Assembly: GCA_963835935.1 (NCBI GenBank)
Contig: CAWIHK010000002.1
Span: forward strand, 434,001 to 498,000
DNA from: CAWIHK01 sp963835935
Lineage (GTDB): Bacteria > Bacteroidota > Ignavibacteria > UBA10030 > CAVZMI01
Length of the DNA stretch: 64,000 bases
Direction of reading: 5' to 3'
The notes beneath the pieces were generated by a model. That model saw only the letters and a program-made list of their open reading frames with translations, was not told the origin of the DNA and did no database searches. Positions 1-8,010 of this stretch are shown piece after piece. The first letter of the stretch is position 1. Each line of letters begins with the position of its first letter. The position numbers and the translations under genes are program-made.

Positions 1-705
1 GCCGAGATAGGAACAGAGTGTTTCCCACTCGGCATCGGAAGGCACATGACATCCAAAGGGCGCGATATTGCGATTGTCACCAGCTGCATACCAATTATAA
101 AGCCTCCCATACACCGTTGAATTATTCGGATCATTGTTGTAATCACAATAACCGCTTGTTTTCAAACTGCTCCATGCATTCGAATCTTTTACATTTGGTA
201 TTGAATCTCCATTTCGGAAATGAGTCGCTTTCAGATCCTGACACATCCATACCTGGCCACCAATGGTAACAGTGTTATAGACATTCCCGTCGATATCGGT
301 CACCGTTCCAGGAGTTGTTGTCAGCGCGACAGTGGTACCATAACCGGTGCCACTGTCATTCGTCGCAAATGCCCGTGCATAATATGTCGTATGCGCCGTT
401 AACCCGGTTATTTCAATTGTGAAGACTCCTGTACCGGATCCACTTTCTGTTTTATTATCGGTCATGGATGGATTTTGACTGGTACTCCAACATATCCCGC
501 GACTTGTTACTTCTGCACCGCCATCACTTGTGATGATACCCCCGCAAATAAAAGTTGTGAGGGTGACCGAGTCGGGCATGGATGTTGTCACCACTGGAAC
601 ATTTATCGTTGGGGGAGGATTACTGACGGTATCATCCTTCTTACAACTGCTTAAAAAAGTTAACAACACTATTATGAGCGGGTAAACACAATTTTTAACT
701 TTCAT
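1..705 (-). CDS. FISUMP-domain lipoprotein, C-terminus beyond the window
   Basis: This open frame runs from an ATG at 705 to the window edge (235 codons, no stop), so the C-terminus is missing. The first 21 residues form a lipoprotein signal with lipobox LSSC followed by KKDD. Residues ~35-130 look like a fibronectin-III-type domain (GLTAHTTYYARAFATN). From about residue 135 the frame matches the Fibrobacter succinogenes major paralogous domain: DIDGNVYNTVTIGGQVWM, the DLKATHFRNG segment, YGRLYNWYA and HVPSDAEWETL. Such proteins are surface lipoproteins of unknown function in Fibrobacteres and Bacteroidota. The domain assignment is secure; no biochemical role is assigned. Confidence 0.85.
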   Translation of the reverse strand, partial: MKVKNCVYPLIIVLLTFLSSCKKDDTVSNPPPTINVPVVTTSMPDSVTLTTFICGGIITSDGGAEVTSRGICWSTSQNPSMTDNKTESGSGTGVFTIEITGLTAHTTYYARAFATNDSGTGYGTTVALTTTPGTVTDIDGNVYNTVTIGGQVWMCQDLKATHFRNGDSIPNVKDSNAWSSLKTSGYCDYNNDPNNSTVYGRLYNWYAAGDNRNIAPFGCHVPSDAEWETLCSYLG

Positions 706-890
706 AGTATTTCTCATTTTGTTCATTCCATTTCTTTATTATGATTGATTGTCGTTCCCTGTATGAATGGGTTGGGAAATATTTGTCGTACTTTTATCAA
801 TACCATAGTGCCACCATCGGGTTAAAAAGTAAAATACCATATTTAATAAACACCGGCTATCATGCTAAACATTCAGAATAATATATTTAG

Positions 891-977
891 ATGATTGACA
901 TTAATAAAGAAGAATGGGATGAACCAACCGAAAATTGTGATGAATGCGGAAAAAGATGTGACGAAATTTCTTTATGA
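891..977 (+). CDS. possible 28-residue CxxC mini-protein
   Basis: A 28-codon plus-strand frame encodes an acidic peptide whose core is CDECGKRCDE, a CxxC-x3-C arrangement like a small zinc knuckle. It overlaps the 3' end of the convergent response regulator by 6 bp. No Shine-Dalgarno sequence is visible before the ATG, so the evidence is only the composition and the cysteine pattern. Confidence 0.2.
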   Translation: MIDINKEEWDEPTENCDECGKRCDEISL

Positions 978-1784
978 AATATTTTTTAGAAATCTGTTGA
1001 TAGCAGAATTATAGTTGTGGCTCGAAGATATTTTATCCCCTTTATTCATCTTGAAAATATATCCGGCGTGTGAACACTTTTCGATTTCCTGGATGAAATC
1101 GACATTGATGATGGTTGATCGATGGATGCGGATAAATTTACACGGATCCAGCTTCTCCTGTAGAGCGCTTATTTTTGCACGAATAAGATGACGTCCTTTC
1201 ATAGTATGAAGACATACATAATTGCCGGTCGATTCTATCCATTGCACACTGGAAGTTTTTATCAACAAAATTTTTCCATTGTTCCTTATCGCAAATTTTT
1301 CCTGAAAGATCCCTGCGCTTACTCCCTCATCGCTCAGCAACCCACCATACCGCAAGTTATTATCTCTAATGTATTCCGTCAGAGTCGTTATGTGGGAGTT
1401 GATTTCGCCGAGTTTATGGTTGAGTATACTCATTTTTGCATTTGTTAAAGCGCGGAAAAATTGATTATCATCGAATGGCTTAAGAAGATAATCGATTGCA
1501 TTGACCGAGAAAGCTTTAAGGGCATACTTATCATAGGCCGTTACAAAAACGGTCGCCGGCATTTTAGCAGCATCCATCGATTCAATGACGCCGAATCCGT
1601 CGATGTCGGGCATCTGGATATCTAAAAATAACAAGTCGCATGGTTTGCGATGCAATATCGTGATTGCTTCGTAACCGTTTTTGCATTCATCCGTGATATT
1701 GACGGTTGCATCTCCGGCAAGAAGATCAACGACACGTTTCCGCGCCAATGGTTCATCGTCAACGACTAAAGTCTGGAATTTCAT
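972..1784 (-). CDS. LytTR-family response regulator
   Basis: Two-domain regulator of 270 residues. The receiver domain comes first (VVDDEPLAR acidic pocket, phospho-acceptor Asp ~55 in FLDIQMPDIDG, conserved Lys in YLLKPF). A LytTR DNA-binding domain occupies about residues 165-265 (WIESTGNYVCLHT, FIRIHRSTIIN). It is encoded downstream of, and overlaps by 26 bp, the LytS-type kinase, so the two form a translationally coupled two-component pair. An ATG two codons earlier (1790) is possible; 1784 was chosen because GAAG then sits 7 nt upstream. LytTR regulators usually bind direct repeats near envelope or virulence genes; the target here is unknown. Confidence 0.9.
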   Translation of the reverse strand: MKFQTLVVDDEPLARKRVVDLLAGDATVNITDECKNGYEAITILHRKPCDLLFLDIQMPDIDGFGVIESMDAAKMPATVFVTAYDKYALKAFSVNAIDYLLKPFDDNQFFRALTNAKMSILNHKLGEINSHITTLTEYIRDNNLRYGGLLSDEGVSAGIFQEKFAIRNNGKILLIKTSSVQWIESTGNYVCLHTMKGRHLIRAKISALQEKLDPCKFIRIHRSTIINVDFIQEIEKCSHAGYIFKMNKGDKISSSHNYNSAINRFLKNIS

Positions 1785-2886
1785 GTTCATTCTTCAATTG
1801 AAATGGTAAGATTAAGGCGACAGTTAATCCGCCTTCATCATTATTTTTAAAAGTCATTTGAAACTGATCTTTATAAAGAGTTCTGAGCCTTTGTTCGGTA
1901 TTTTTCAAACCGATGCCATTGCCGTTTTTAATCAGCGCCTCCTGATCAATCCCAACACCGTCATCGCTCACTTCGATGACGAGGTGTTGATCAATTTTCT
2001 TTGCGCAAATTTCAAGTCTGCCGGAAGCTGAAAAAGGTGCAATCCCATGCTTTATTGCATTTTCGACGAGAGGTTGAAGCAGAAGATGCGGTATCAATGC
2101 ATCAAGAGTATCATCATCAACTTTGAGGATTATAGTCAGCCTGTCATTGAAACGAATTTGTTCTATTGCAAGATACAGATGAAGTGCTCTCAATTCTTCC
2201 CTCAAAGGAACCATGTTGACACTGTTAAAATCAAGCAACAACCTCAGTAATTCACTTAACCTGGCAATCATTTCACGGGCAGCATTTATATCGGAACCCA
2301 TCAAGGAAGAAACTGCATGCAGCGTGTTGAATAAAAAATGTGGATTGAGTTGTGTTTTCAACGCATGAAGCTGCGCCTGCGCAAGTTGCACCTGCAGTTG
2401 GGACGCTTCAGATATTTTTGCCTTCATCTCCTGATAATAGAACATTGCCCCAATTACAAATACCGTCATTCCGTATGTCATCACATGGAACGGTGTTTCG
2501 TAAGTAAATGCCATTTTGATTTCAATTCTCTTCATAATATCTATTAGACTGCCGCTCCGCAGTTGTTCTACATAAATTAACGCACCCGAGATATTGATAA
2601 ATGCCGAAGCTATAAAAGCCATTCCCAAATGAAGTATTAGACTGATCGGCCACCGAGTGGAGAACAATGAAAACTTTTTTGCAAGATATACAATCAAGGG
2701 CATCATGACAGCCCATTTCAGACAAAACTCCAGTCGATTTCTGAGCATGAGTATCCATGGCAATTTATTTTGTGTGACGTACATGTAGACCATTCCCAGA
2801 ATGTACGTCAGGCAATAAAATAACAGCCAGTAACAAATTATCTTGAACCAGAAAGATTTTTTAAAAGATTTTAGTTTAATATTCAT
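1759..2886 (-). CDS. LytS/YehU-type sensor histidine kinase
   Basis: A 375-residue inner-membrane kinase. There are four hydrophobic segments in the first ~150 residues, then a short coiled coil (~152-178), then the His_kinase domain with His ~183 in LNPHFLFNTLHAV, and a C-terminal HATPase_c domain (N-box LVENAIKHG, G-boxes DDGVGID and GNGIGLKN). No PAS or periplasmic sensor domain is present, so the signal is probably sensed in the membrane. The partner regulator overlaps its 3' end. No strong Shine-Dalgarno sequence precedes the ATG. Confidence 0.92.
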   Translation of the reverse strand: MNIKLKSFKKSFWFKIICYWLLFYCLTYILGMVYMYVTQNKLPWILMLRNRLEFCLKWAVMMPLIVYLAKKFSLFSTRWPISLILHLGMAFIASAFINISGALIYVEQLRSGSLIDIMKRIEIKMAFTYETPFHVMTYGMTVFVIGAMFYYQEMKAKISEASQLQVQLAQAQLHALKTQLNPHFLFNTLHAVSSLMGSDINAAREMIARLSELLRLLLDFNSVNMVPLREELRALHLYLAIEQIRFNDRLTIILKVDDDTLDALIPHLLLQPLVENAIKHGIAPFSASGRLEICAKKIDQHLVIEVSDDGVGIDQEALIKNGNGIGLKNTEQRLRTLYKDQFQMTFKNNDEGGLTVALILPFQLKNEHEIPDFSR

Positions 2887-2979
2887 TTGTGTAATGAAAA
2901 TATTTTTTATGTTAAACGGCTTTATAACCTGGCTACTTCATTAGATATCCATTATTTTAATTTAACGAAATAAATATAT

Positions 2980-3073
2980 TTATTTCAACATCAACATCTT
3001 CTCTGTCTCACTAAATATTTTATTTACACTTATAATGTTACTTTCACTTTATATAAATAGATTCAACTCAATA
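2980..3073 (-). pseudogene. relic of a T9SS C-terminal sorting domain
   Basis: Read on the minus strand this stretch closely matches the last ~30 codons of the DUF362/T9SS gene ending at 6041. It reads IYLYKVKVTL, then a frame change, then VNKIFSETEKMLMLK and a stop; the intact gene has IYLYRVKATS and KIFDRSAKMLMMK. A single indel near 3026 breaks the frame, and nothing recognisable precedes it. It is the decayed 3' end of a former cargo gene whose body was lost, with an IS110 copy just upstream. The similarity was found by eye; the function is gone. Confidence 0.7.
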
Positions 3074-3402
3074 TTTTTTAGACTTGTAAAATCGAAAAAT
3101 GTTTTTATTTATTATGTTAAAATAGCTCGGTTACCGCACTTTTATGTTAAAAAGCAATACCTCACATTGTTGTCTCCTGAAGACATCTACTCAGAGATCC
3201 AAGTAAACAAGTTATGATAAAAAGACAACATACTTTTATAAGTAGACACGTAAAGAATACGGCTACATAAACAAATCAAGACATAAAAACGTGGGAGCGC
3301 AATCTAAAGTAAATAGCCACCGCCGCCAGCGATGCTACAAGTGCAGGGAAACGCTAACCCACCACAATGTGATTGTTCTTAAGATCACAACTCGATGTAT
3401 CG
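3074..3402. other. gene-free stretch downstream of the IS110 transposase
   Basis: This AT-rich segment lies between the sorting-domain relic and the transposase stop. From about 3300 to 3402 it is GC-richer and should hold the 3' non-coding end of the insertion sequence. A small inverted repeat is visible at 3368-3394 (TGTGAT / ATCACA). IS110 elements lack long terminal inverted repeats, so the exact right end cannot be placed. No coding frame is convincing here. Confidence 0.4.
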
Positions 3403-4482
3403 TTACGCAACCTTGACCAATCGAATCTGATATGGCTGCTGGTTTTTCAAAACAAATCGTACTCGGTTCAGCAATTTCCGAGCAATTCGAATAATGGCCA
3501 AATTCTTTTTCATACGATGAGAATACTTGGTAAATGCCAACATCAAAGCTGGGTCGTTCCGTATGGCAATCCATGCGGCTTCGGTAAAGATAGTCCGAAG
3601 AATACTGTTCCGTCTTAGTGTGATGCCAGTTATTGTCTCATCCTCGCCAGTAGAATGTTCATCGGGAATCAGGCCAACAAAACTTGCCAATTGATCCTCC
3701 GTATGAAAACGACCAATATCAATGAGTTCGGTAAGGATCACCATTGCCGTAAGAAGTCCAATGCCTGGAACAGTGCAAAGGTATTGAATCAGTTTGCTAT
3801 ACCGTTCTGTTTTAGATAATTCTCGAATTTGTTTTGTTAGTTGACTAATATTTGCCCGAAGATAGAGCAACTCATCAATCAGATGCCTCAAGGCCTGATT
3901 GCCACTGGGACGACTCATTTGAATTTGCTCAATCCATTGGATATACCGTCGAGACCAGTGTGTTTCGACTAGGCTGCTTTCGTACTTGATACCATAAAAT
4001 TGTAGCAGCGCTTTTATCTGGTTTTTACATCGAGTCTGTTTTCGTGTATACCACAAACGCGTTCGAACGAGTGTTCGGTCTTCCAAACTTTCCTTTGATG
4101 GTACGTAGATCGGTTCGAGGTCATTGCTACGCAAACCTCGCGCGAGTCGCCACGCATCTCTCGGATTGGTTTTGCGTCTGGTATCCTTATTGGTCGTCGG
4201 TACATCGCCTGGACTTACGACTATGCAATGTATCCCTAATTGCTTCAAGGCATCGTGAATCCAAAAACCGAAATAGCCTGCTTCATAAACTGTGTGATAG
4301 CGTGCACCCGGGAAATTACGTTTTAAATAGTTTGCTAATATCGCCGGTTCAGGTGGTTGACTAAAGGCTTTAAATATGTGTTCGTCAACAAGTATTCGAA
4401 TCGCCCAACTTTTTTCCCCGGCGTCGATTCCTACATACACATCTTGATTTGTGAAATCAAGCTTCGTATCTTGCGTCTGCAT
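3403..4482 (-). CDS. IS110-family DEDD transposase, one acidic residue changed
   Basis: A 359-residue recombinase. The N-terminal RuvC-like DEDD domain shows Asp20 (YVGIDAG), Glu67 (VYEAGY) and Asp109 (RDAWRLAR). The C-terminal Transposase_20 domain has the helix-hairpin-helix TVPGIGLLTA and the catalytic serine in DEHSTGE (~277). The third acidic position, Asp in the family pattern KTDxxDA, reads Asn106 (KTNPRDA, codon AAT), which may inactivate this copy. A strong AGGAGG sequence 6 nt before the ATG fixes the start, and it lies inside the 3' arm of the upstream hairpin. Confidence 0.93.
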   Translation of the reverse strand: MQTQDTKLDFTNQDVYVGIDAGEKSWAIRILVDEHIFKAFSQPPEPAILANYLKRNFPGARYHTVYEAGYFGFWIHDALKQLGIHCIVVSPGDVPTTNKDTRRKTNPRDAWRLARGLRSNDLEPIYVPSKESLEDRTLVRTRLWYTRKQTRCKNQIKALLQFYGIKYESSLVETHWSRRYIQWIEQIQMSRPSGNQALRHLIDELLYLRANISQLTKQIRELSKTERYSKLIQYLCTVPGIGLLTAMVILTELIDIGRFHTEDQLASFVGLIPDEHSTGEDETITGITLRRNSILRTIFTEAAWIAIRNDPALMLAFTKYSHRMKKNLAIIRIARKLLNRVRFVLKNQQPYQIRLVKVA

Positions 4483-4485
4483 AGT

Positions 4486-4551
4486 AAACCTCCTTTTGGT
4501 TGTGGTATATTTTTGGGTCCTACCATAATATACTCACTGAAATGGAGGTTT
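4486..4551 (-). promoter_or_regulatory. hairpin burying the transposase ribosome binding site
   Basis: On the minus strand AAACCTCC (4551-4544) can pair with GGAGGTTT (4493-4486), which contains the transposase Shine-Dalgarno sequence 3 nt before the ATG. An inner stem GTATATT/AATATAC (4533-4527 with 4511-4505) stacks inside. The fold would keep translation low, especially on read-through transcripts. It could also be part of the element's bridge RNA. Pairing was found by eye. Confidence 0.6.
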
Positions 4552-4668
4552 GCTTTTTTAAACATAAGTTCTAAAGTACGACTTCGTCGAGCGACCAGAG
4601 GGAGTCGAGGCAGCCGATAAAAACCAAAGGTATAATTTTACTTCTTGAAAGCACTTTTTCAGTGCGAA

Positions 4669-5574
4669 CTATTTAGTCTGCACACATCGAAAACCTTGGA
4701 CAACACTACTGCGGTCGCCGGGAATTGCACCAATGCGACCTTCGTCGAGCCAACGAACCGAGCAGGCCTCTGCTATGTTGAAACACGAACCACCGTGCGA
4801 CACACGGAGCGGTACTGTTTTCGAAGGACCTCTCGGATCAGTTATCATTCCTCCCAATAGATTTTCTTCAAAATATGGATTATTTACATCATACCAATCC
4901 CAACACCATTCCCAAACATCACCGCTCATGTCGTAAATACCAAGTTCGTTTGCTGCTTTTTGACCAACAGTGTGCGTCGTCCTTCCGGAATTATCACTAT
5001 CCCATCCTACAAAATCCATATCGTTGCTACCGCTGTAATAGTACTCTTGCGATAGAGTACCTCCTTGTGCTGCAAATTCCCATTCGCATTCTGTCGGCAA
5101 TCGATAACCGTTGGCTGTCCATTTCAATGCATCATTATTGATATCAATCTGACCTGTACGATAGAGTGTAGCTTGTAAGTTGTCGGTATAATACACAGGT
5201 GTAAATACATCTTTTTCGGAACGCGCATTGCACCATTTGACAACATCGTACCAGCTCACTTTAACGACAGCATTATTCGGTCCAACAGGATTATAGCCGT
5301 TTTGTCCGGCAGGAAGATCAGAATAGCCATGCGTCAATCCCCAATTTCTTACCTCCGTCCAAAGTTCAAATGTCACCTCATATTTATCGATTTTAAAACT
5401 GCTGACAGTAACAATTGTTGTGTCTAAATGGAATATACCGCCAAAAACTTGAACCGAATCACTTTTAACAAAATTTGAATTATTATTTTCAGTAGGTGCG
5501 TTCTTTCTACAATTCCAAAATATTATGGAAAAAACAACCGCCATTACTACTAACACAAACAACTTTGACTGCAT
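4669..5574 (-). CDS. FGE/SUMF1-like domain lipoprotein
   Basis: A 301-residue protein starting with a lipoprotein-type signal (hydrophobic stretch ending IIFWNC, Cys22). The rest is a formylglycine-generating-enzyme-like fold: FKIDKYEVTFELWTEV, VVKVSWYDVVKWCNA, YRLPTECEWEFAAQGG, ELGIYDMSGDVWEWCWDW and the C-terminal HGGSCFN...GFRCVQTK. In true FGE the active-site pair sits in GGSxxCxxxxC; here the first cysteine position is Asn and only the second is kept, so oxidase activity is doubtful. Many Bacteroidota proteins of this family, such as the gliding lipoprotein GldK, act structurally in the envelope. AGGAAG precedes the ATG. Confidence 0.88.
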   Translation of the reverse strand: MQSKLFVLVVMAVVFSIIFWNCRKNAPTENNNSNFVKSDSVQVFGGIFHLDTTIVTVSSFKIDKYEVTFELWTEVRNWGLTHGYSDLPAGQNGYNPVGPNNAVVKVSWYDVVKWCNARSEKDVFTPVYYTDNLQATLYRTGQIDINNDALKWTANGYRLPTECEWEFAAQGGTLSQEYYYSGSNDMDFVGWDSDNSGRTTHTVGQKAANELGIYDMSGDVWEWCWDWYDVNNPYFEENLLGGMITDPRGPSKTVPLRVSHGGSCFNIAEACSVRWLDEGRIGAIPGDRSSVVQGFRCVQTK

Positions 5575-6040
5575 ATTTCTTCCTGTTTTATGAGTGATGG
5601 TCAGAATTGATTTTTAAAACTCGGCGTACGAAGAAATAATTTTTTCCCCGCGTAACAGATTCTATCTTTCTCTTTTATTATCTGACAACCCTAAAGACAA
5701 TACGTATACAACGATTGAACTTCCTTCAAACATTCTGCCACAGAGATTATATGGACGAGTAAGAATAGAACGCCAAACTGAAAGAAATGCGATACTGAAT
5801 ATTTGTTTGGAAACTTCAGGATTGTAATGTTGGAGAAATTAAAATTGAACAGCCTATCACCAAGTGATATACCGATCGAAATCTGACTCATTGGTCTGAG
5901 TATTCGATCGAGTTGTTCTATTAGTTACTAAATATATGTTCATTCGATGTGATGACTTTGTCGACCACAAAATACATCCTCGTTCAAGACCTGAGGATCA
6001 AGCACCCGATATAATTATAACATCTTATATTTTCATCTTT
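5575..6040. other. intergenic region, nothing recognised
   Basis: This 466-bp AT-rich gap lies between the FGE-like lipoprotein and the first DUF362 gene. A 66-codon minus-strand frame at 5691-5891 has no signal peptide, no ribosome binding site and no recognisable motif. The left end should hold the promoter of the FGE-like gene, but no element is clear enough to call. Confidence 0.5.
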
Positions 6041-7975
6041 TTATTTCATCATCAACATCTTCGCCGATCTGTCAAATATTTTCTTTCCATCATATGAAGT
6101 TGCTTTCACTCTATATAAATAGATTCCGCTCGAAAGCTGGTTACCACGATTGTTTGTTCCATCCCACACGATTTGCTGACGGCCCGGCGATTGCACTCCG
6201 CGATTGAAAGTCCTTAATACTCGTCCTTGCACATCATAGATGATGATATCAATCTTTGACTGCTCCGGCAATGAGTATGTAATTGTCGTGCTCGGGTTAA
6301 ATGGATTTGGATAATTTTGCATGATTTGGAATTCATCGGCATAAGAATTTTGCTCTGCATTATCTACAGCCGTCACAACTTCTTCTGAAATTAATTCGAT
6401 CCCTTCACTCTTCCCCAGATTTCGGGAATATTGTTTATTTGTCGCGTTATTCCAATGTTCATGAACACCCATGCTTCCGGGTAAACGTACTCCATCTCCA
6501 TTCGGATGATAGATGATAGTCGAAGGCCAATTCACCGAATCGGCGGCTTGATGAAGAAAATCGTCTACGCCTGAATATTGCGGGAATGCATTACCGCTGG
6601 GATTGCCGGCTGAAAATTCATTATGTAGAAAATCAAAACCGACCGATTCAATGGCAACAGGATCCTGCGAAACGAAGATCGATGCAGGATAACTATTATT
6701 GAATGGCGCCATCCGCCATTTCCATGCCGGGTCACCATAATTTGTAGAACTCCATAATCCATCAATTAAATACAGAATTGTTTTTCCACCGAGATCTTTG
6801 TGGCCGATGAAGTCGACAAAAATTCTATATTTCCCATATCCTCCATTATCAACAGTATCATTTCCCTGTGTGCATGGTAAACTGTAATGATATGGGAAAG
6901 CGGTCCCGTCCGATGAAAAACGCAAAAGCGTTCCAAAATGATTTTTGCTACAAAGAGAAACACCAGCTCTATGATGCTCTTTGAAGACAGGGATATTGAT
7001 TAAATACGTTGCATCAACGTAACATTGCGGCAGATAATTTTGTATATTTCCATCACTGCTGTAGAATTCAATTTTAGAAGATTGTACAATTGGAGTTCGG
7101 CCGCTTGTACTTCCCCAATATTTTACAATTGGGAATGTTGGATGAATATCGGTCCAAAAAATATCGCTGACATCTCTACCCGGATCGCCAAAACTTATAT
7201 CGATTTGTGGGACACCCGCAACATTGACTAATTGATTCAAGACAGCAAAAACAATCTTAGGAGATGTATCGACAGCCGGCCCGATGCCCAAATTATTCAA
7301 ATTAATCTTTATCACTATCTTTTCACCTGCGGTGTATCCTACATTCCCCCGATTGTGAGTTCTATTATAGTATTTGAAAATTTCATTCCAGGCTTCCCTA
7401 TCTGTTCCTTTTCCCGTCAAATCACGTATCGCTTTGGAAAGCATGTTATTTACTTCTTGTTGGTTTGTATTCTCATCCAACGATAAATAGTCGTTCGCGG
7501 AAGTCTGGTTAACGGCGTTTGTGTCATGAATCCAAACAACTCGCCCCGGAAAAGTTCCTTTTCCAACTCCAATCGGTTGGTTCGGGCTTTCCAGAATCGA
7601 TTGAATTTCCGCGTGAACGTTCTGCTGAGTTTGAAGATACGCTGAAACCCCAAATCCAAATCCTAGTACCAACGAAATTGCAAATAGGGCCATTCTCGAT
7701 TCATAAAGAAACTTTTTCGCTTTTTTGAAAAAGACCAACGATGCGAATAGTCCGGTCAGGTAAATAAGAAACGATGAAGCAATCGGTGTGGCAACTTTCA
7801 TGCACGGATAATTTACTCTGCTCGGTTTTTGGATCACCCGGATAAGTATCCATGCAAGCGCAAGAATGCCGACGATAGGAAAGAGTACCCGCGAAAGGCC
7901 ATTCAGCTTTTCAAATCTGACGATCCTTCCGGTTTTTGGACAGATCTTCAAGAACTTTTTGATGTAATTTTTCAT
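6041..7975 (-). CDS. DUF362 protein with N-terminal membrane helices and T9SS sorting domain
   Basis: A 644-residue protein with an unusual order of parts. A short cytosolic head (FLKICPKTGRI) comes first, then three hydrophobic segments (~30-50, ~62-82, ~92-113), then a DUF362-type domain (~130-500; IGVGKGTFPGRVVWIHD, EKIVIKIN, LINIPVFKEHHRAGVS, KNHFG), then a YPNPFNPSTTITYSLPE ... SSGIYLYRVKA ... KMLMMK sorting domain in the last ~80 residues. A paralogue of the same layout lies at 12154-14199. GGAG 8 nt before the ATG supports the start. DUF362 members elsewhere are linked to iron-sulfur or redox proteins, but no cysteine cluster is seen here. Function unknown. Confidence 0.88.
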   Translation of the reverse strand: MKNYIKKFLKICPKTGRIVRFEKLNGLSRVLFPIVGILALAWILIRVIQKPSRVNYPCMKVATPIASSFLIYLTGLFASLVFFKKAKKFLYESRMALFAISLVLGFGFGVSAYLQTQQNVHAEIQSILESPNQPIGVGKGTFPGRVVWIHDTNAVNQTSANDYLSLDENTNQQEVNNMLSKAIRDLTGKGTDREAWNEIFKYYNRTHNRGNVGYTAGEKIVIKINLNNLGIGPAVDTSPKIVFAVLNQLVNVAGVPQIDISFGDPGRDVSDIFWTDIHPTFPIVKYWGSTSGRTPIVQSSKIEFYSSDGNIQNYLPQCYVDATYLINIPVFKEHHRAGVSLCSKNHFGTLLRFSSDGTAFPYHYSLPCTQGNDTVDNGGYGKYRIFVDFIGHKDLGGKTILYLIDGLWSSTNYGDPAWKWRMAPFNNSYPASIFVSQDPVAIESVGFDFLHNEFSAGNPSGNAFPQYSGVDDFLHQAADSVNWPSTIIYHPNGDGVRLPGSMGVHEHWNNATNKQYSRNLGKSEGIELISEEVVTAVDNAEQNSYADEFQIMQNYPNPFNPSTTITYSLPEQSKIDIIIYDVQGRVLRTFNRGVQSPGRQQIVWDGTNNRGNQLSSGIYLYRVKATSYDGKKIFDRSAKMLMMK

Positions 7976-8010
7976 TTTAATCTCCTAATGAATATACCAT
8001 CAGTCCGATT

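Larger units (their letters stand above)
3300..4600 (-). mobile_element. IS110-family insertion sequence (ends approximate)
   Basis: One transposase gene (3403-4482, minus) with ~100 bp of non-coding sequence on each side. IS110 elements have no clear terminal inverted repeats and make a structured non-coding bridge RNA from one end that guides target choice. The candidate regions here are 4483-4620, which contains a strong hairpin, and 3300-3402. The limits given are estimates bounded by the sorting-domain relic on the left and the FGE-like lipoprotein gene on the right. Single copy in this window. Confidence 0.6.

Noticed and set aside
5691..5891. 66-codon minus-strand frame in the gap before the DUF362 gene
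   Set aside because: No ribosome binding site, no signal peptide and low-complexity hydrophobic composition.
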